A stretch of 64,000 nt of DNA from Pedobacter sp014947265 (GTDB taxonomy: Bacteria; Bacteroidota; Bacteroidia; Sphingobacteriales; Sphingobacteriaceae). Shown one piece after another: positions 62,050 through 64,000 of this stretch. Location of the stretch: NCBI RefSeq assembly GCF_014947265.1, contig NZ_JADCNK010000008.1, forward strand, positions 153,573 through 217,572, in the 5' to 3' direction. The first letter of the stretch is position 1. Every line of letters starts with the position of its first letter. The notes under the pieces are model-generated. The model searched no databases, was not told the DNA's origin, and was given only the letters and a program-made list of their open reading frames with translations. A program made the translations under genes and the position numbers.

Positions 62050-63456
62050 CTAATAAGCTTCGCTCCTAATGGATTCAATTTCATCTGTAGTTAAAGCTAA
62101 ATGCTTCCCTAACATCCGGCTGCCGTTTTCGGTAACCAGAAAATCGTCTTCTACCCTGATTCCGCTAAAATTTCTGAACTGCTCCAATTTATCGTAGTTA
62201 ATAAATTCGGCAAACTGATTAGTGGCTTTCCAACGGTCTATTAGTTCCGGGATGATGTAAACACCTGGTTCTACCGTTAATACATAACCCGCTTCAAGCG
62301 CTTTGCCCAACCTTAACGATTTCAATCCGAACTGGGTGGTGTTTTTAGTCAGCTCATCTGTATAACCTACATATTGCTCGCCTAAATCTTCCATATCGTG
62401 TACATCTAAGCCCATCATATGCCCTGTTCCACATTGAAAGAACATGGCATGCGCACCAGCCTGTACGGCATCGTCTACATTACCTTTCATCAGGCCAATA
62501 TCTTTTAAACCCTGTGCCAGCATTTTACACGAAGCCAAATGTACATCTAAGTATCTTACTCCCGGCGCCAGCATATTTTTGCCATGCGTATAAGCATTTA
62601 ATACGATATCATAAACATCTTTTTGCTCTGCACTAAACTTTTTACCTACAGGAAAAGTACGTGTAAGATCGCCGGCGTAGCCTAAAGCAGTTTCTACCCC
62701 AGAATCGTTTAAAACCAATTGTCCTTCCTGGAGCTGATTCCCATGGTAATGGTTATGTAGAATTTCGCCGCGAACCGTTAAAATAACCGGATAGGCCAGG
62801 TTACCACCGGAAGCCAATGCAGCACCTTGAATTTTAGCTGCAAGTTCGCGTTCGTACATACCAGGTTTTGCCTGCTGCATCACCATTAAATGAATATCGG
62901 CAGATATTGCTGCAGCACGATCCAACTCTTCAATCTCTTCGACAGATTTAACTGACCGTTGTGCAACAACAGCTTTAACAAAGTTTAGCGAAGCTTTTTC
63001 TTTAAGCTGATCGATTGGCAGGTTAAGCCAGTTGGCCAATTTAATCTTATTCTCAGCACGGTAAGGAGGTAAAAAATGAACCTCACGATTTTTATCCTGG
63101 TATTGTTTAAGATAAGTATTTAGTTGCGCAAAAGGTAGAACTTTGTTTAGGCCAGCGTCCAGACTCTTTTCTTCGAGTGTTTTTTGCCTGCCCATCCACA
63201 CAATATCATCAATGCCCATTTCATCGCCAAAAAGAATTACCTGATCTTCATCCAGGTCGATAATAGCGCCTAAACACGGCTCACTGATCCCAAAATAATA
63301 TAAAAAGGTACTATCCTGCCTAAAATGATAGGTATTGTCTTTGTAATTCATCGGGCTTTCTTCATTACCCAAAAAGAGTAATATTCCCGAATTTATCTTT
63401 GATTTTAGTGCTGCTCTTCTTTGGAGGTAAACTTTCTTTTCAAACATATTTTTCAT
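62050..63456 (-). CDS. Aminopeptidase P family protein (Xaa-Pro aminopeptidase)
   Basis: 468 residues (start at 63456; an ATG three codons in is equally possible). N-terminal creatinase-like domain (about 1-175) and pita-bread metallopeptidase domain with the five metal ligands: Asp in LVLNDSGVE, Asp in YAGDLTRTF, His in CGTGHMMGLDVHD, Glu in LTVEPGVYI and Glu in GIRVEDDFL. It removes the N-terminal residue before proline (or hydroxyproline) in the cytoplasm. No signal peptide. It fits the peptide theme of the adjacent DPP IV, M1 and hydroxyproline genes, though it is a single gene separated by 300 bp. Confidence 0.92.
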   Translation of the reverse strand: MKNMFEKKVYLQRRAALKSKINSGILLFLGNEESPMNYKDNTYHFRQDSTFLYYFGISEPCLGAIIDLDEDQVILFGDEMGIDDIVWMGRQKTLEEKSLDAGLNKVLPFAQLNTYLKQYQDKNREVHFLPPYRAENKIKLANWLNLPIDQLKEKASLNFVKAVVAQRSVKSVEEIEELDRAAAISADIHLMVMQQAKPGMYERELAAKIQGAALASGGNLAYPVILTVRGEILHNHYHGNQLQEGQLVLNDSGVETALGYAGDLTRTFPVGKKFSAEQKDVYDIVLNAYTHGKNMLAPGVRYLDVHLASCKMLAQGLKDIGLMKGNVDDAVQAGAHAMFFQCGTGHMMGLDVHDMEDLGEQYVGYTDELTKNTTQFGLKSLRLGKALEAGYVLTVEPGVYIIPELIDRWKATNQFAEFINYDKLEQFRNFSGIRVEDDFLVTENGSRMLGKHLALTTDEIESIRSEAY

Positions 63457-64000
63457 GTGTTAAGCAAATATCCAAAAAGCCATATTCATTACATCAGAAT
63501 TAAAATGAATGGATAAAATATGGTTTATATCTGCAAATTATAAGCTATGGTTATGGCACAAAAATCACAATAAATTTCAGGTTAGCGAAAAATAAGGGTA
63601 AAATCTACAGATTTATGGATGATTAAAGAAAGTTTATAGATATCATTTACAATTTTTAGCTATGGAGATATAGAGGGCATGGAGTATTTATAAAGCGTTC
63701 CGTTATTCACAACCCAGATTCTATGGGAATCTTAATGCTTAAGCTTTAAGATCCCGGGCCTGCGCCTTTTGTGTGACACATCTTTTTGAGGTTAATTTTT
63801 TAGGCGTTTTGCTAGCTTCCTCAAATAATACCTTGTTTTAACCGAAGAACGTCGTCAATCCCAAGGGCCAGCGAAATCAAAAAAACAGTTGTAGGAAAGA
63901 ACAAATAGCACTGTCAAACCTAAAACGCAGTGGTTTTGTGTTCATAGACGCTAATTTAAAGCTTTAAGAAATATTGAACACAAAACGAAGTGCCGCTGTT
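63457..64000. other. Intergenic to window edge, with inverted repeat
   Basis: No gene recognised. Near the edge GTTTTGTGTTCA (63933-63944) and TGAACACAAAAC (63975-63986) form perfect 12-bp inverted arms 30 bp apart, possibly a terminator-like or mobile-element palindrome. Confidence 0.45.

Noticed and set aside
1..64000. CRISPR arrays, rRNA genes, intact transposases
   Set aside because: No regularly spaced direct repeats, no rRNA sequence and no intact transposase frame were seen.

Overview
The window looks like chromosome of a Sphingobacteriaceae member (Bacteroidota), most like Pedobacter. Reasons: two SusC/SusD pairs, a one-piece hybrid two-component sensor, DUF6520 and MauE-type proteins, several AraC and Crp/Fnr regulators, start codons without Shine-Dalgarno sequences, and TAnnTTTG-type -7 boxes. 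The family-level placement is inference from gene content; no rRNA is present.

Layout. 0-6.1 kb: an AraC regulator cut by the window edge, an S41 peptidase lipoprotein, a degraded repeat-protein gene, an EamA transporter, and an AraC regulator next to a TetX-like flavin monooxygenase. 6.7-11.7 kb: an oxidase cluster of a bicovalent-flavin oxidase followed by an overlapping lodA-lodB-like pair (quinone-cofactor oxidase plus flavoprotein maturase). 11.9-12.1 kb: a compact small-RNA-like unit (promoter box, hairpins, terminator) back to back with a 48-codon remnant of a contractile tail sheath gene. 13.2-21.9 kb: a thiol-redox-flavoured locus. A Crp/Fnr regulator, a MauE-like membrane protein and a DUF6520 peptide converge on a minus-strand group of a thioredoxin-DUF3738 fusion, SusC and SusD, with short membrane/secreted ORFs upstream. 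22.2-30.3 kb: decayed mobile DNA. Two 283-bp direct repeats, each with an integrase N-terminus remnant and ending in the last 8 bases of a tRNA-Lys gene, bound a 5.6-kb island holding broken mobilisation, vapC and XRE genes plus intact SDR/HxlR and Crp/ester-cyclase pairs.

30.7-45.3 kb: a polysaccharide utilisation locus with hybrid sensor, SusC, SusD, GH30, GH35 and GH5 enzymes; a beta-galactan such as plant arabinogalactan is the likely target. 45.4-46.1 kb: tandem repeats, one copy split by a small palindromic element that recurs twice elsewhere. 46.1-63.5 kb, all on the minus strand: a NIPSNAP protein, a DUF6265 gene broken by a stop codon, then peptide and hydroxyproline catabolism. The latter comprises a DPP IV-type peptidase, APC permease, DUF885 peptidase, AraC regulator, the complete oxidative trans-4-hydroxy-L-proline pathway (epimerase, D-amino-acid oxidoreductase, deaminase, semialdehyde dehydrogenase), an M1 aminopeptidase and an aminopeptidase P. 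Together these could take proline/hydroxyproline-rich peptides to 2-oxoglutarate.
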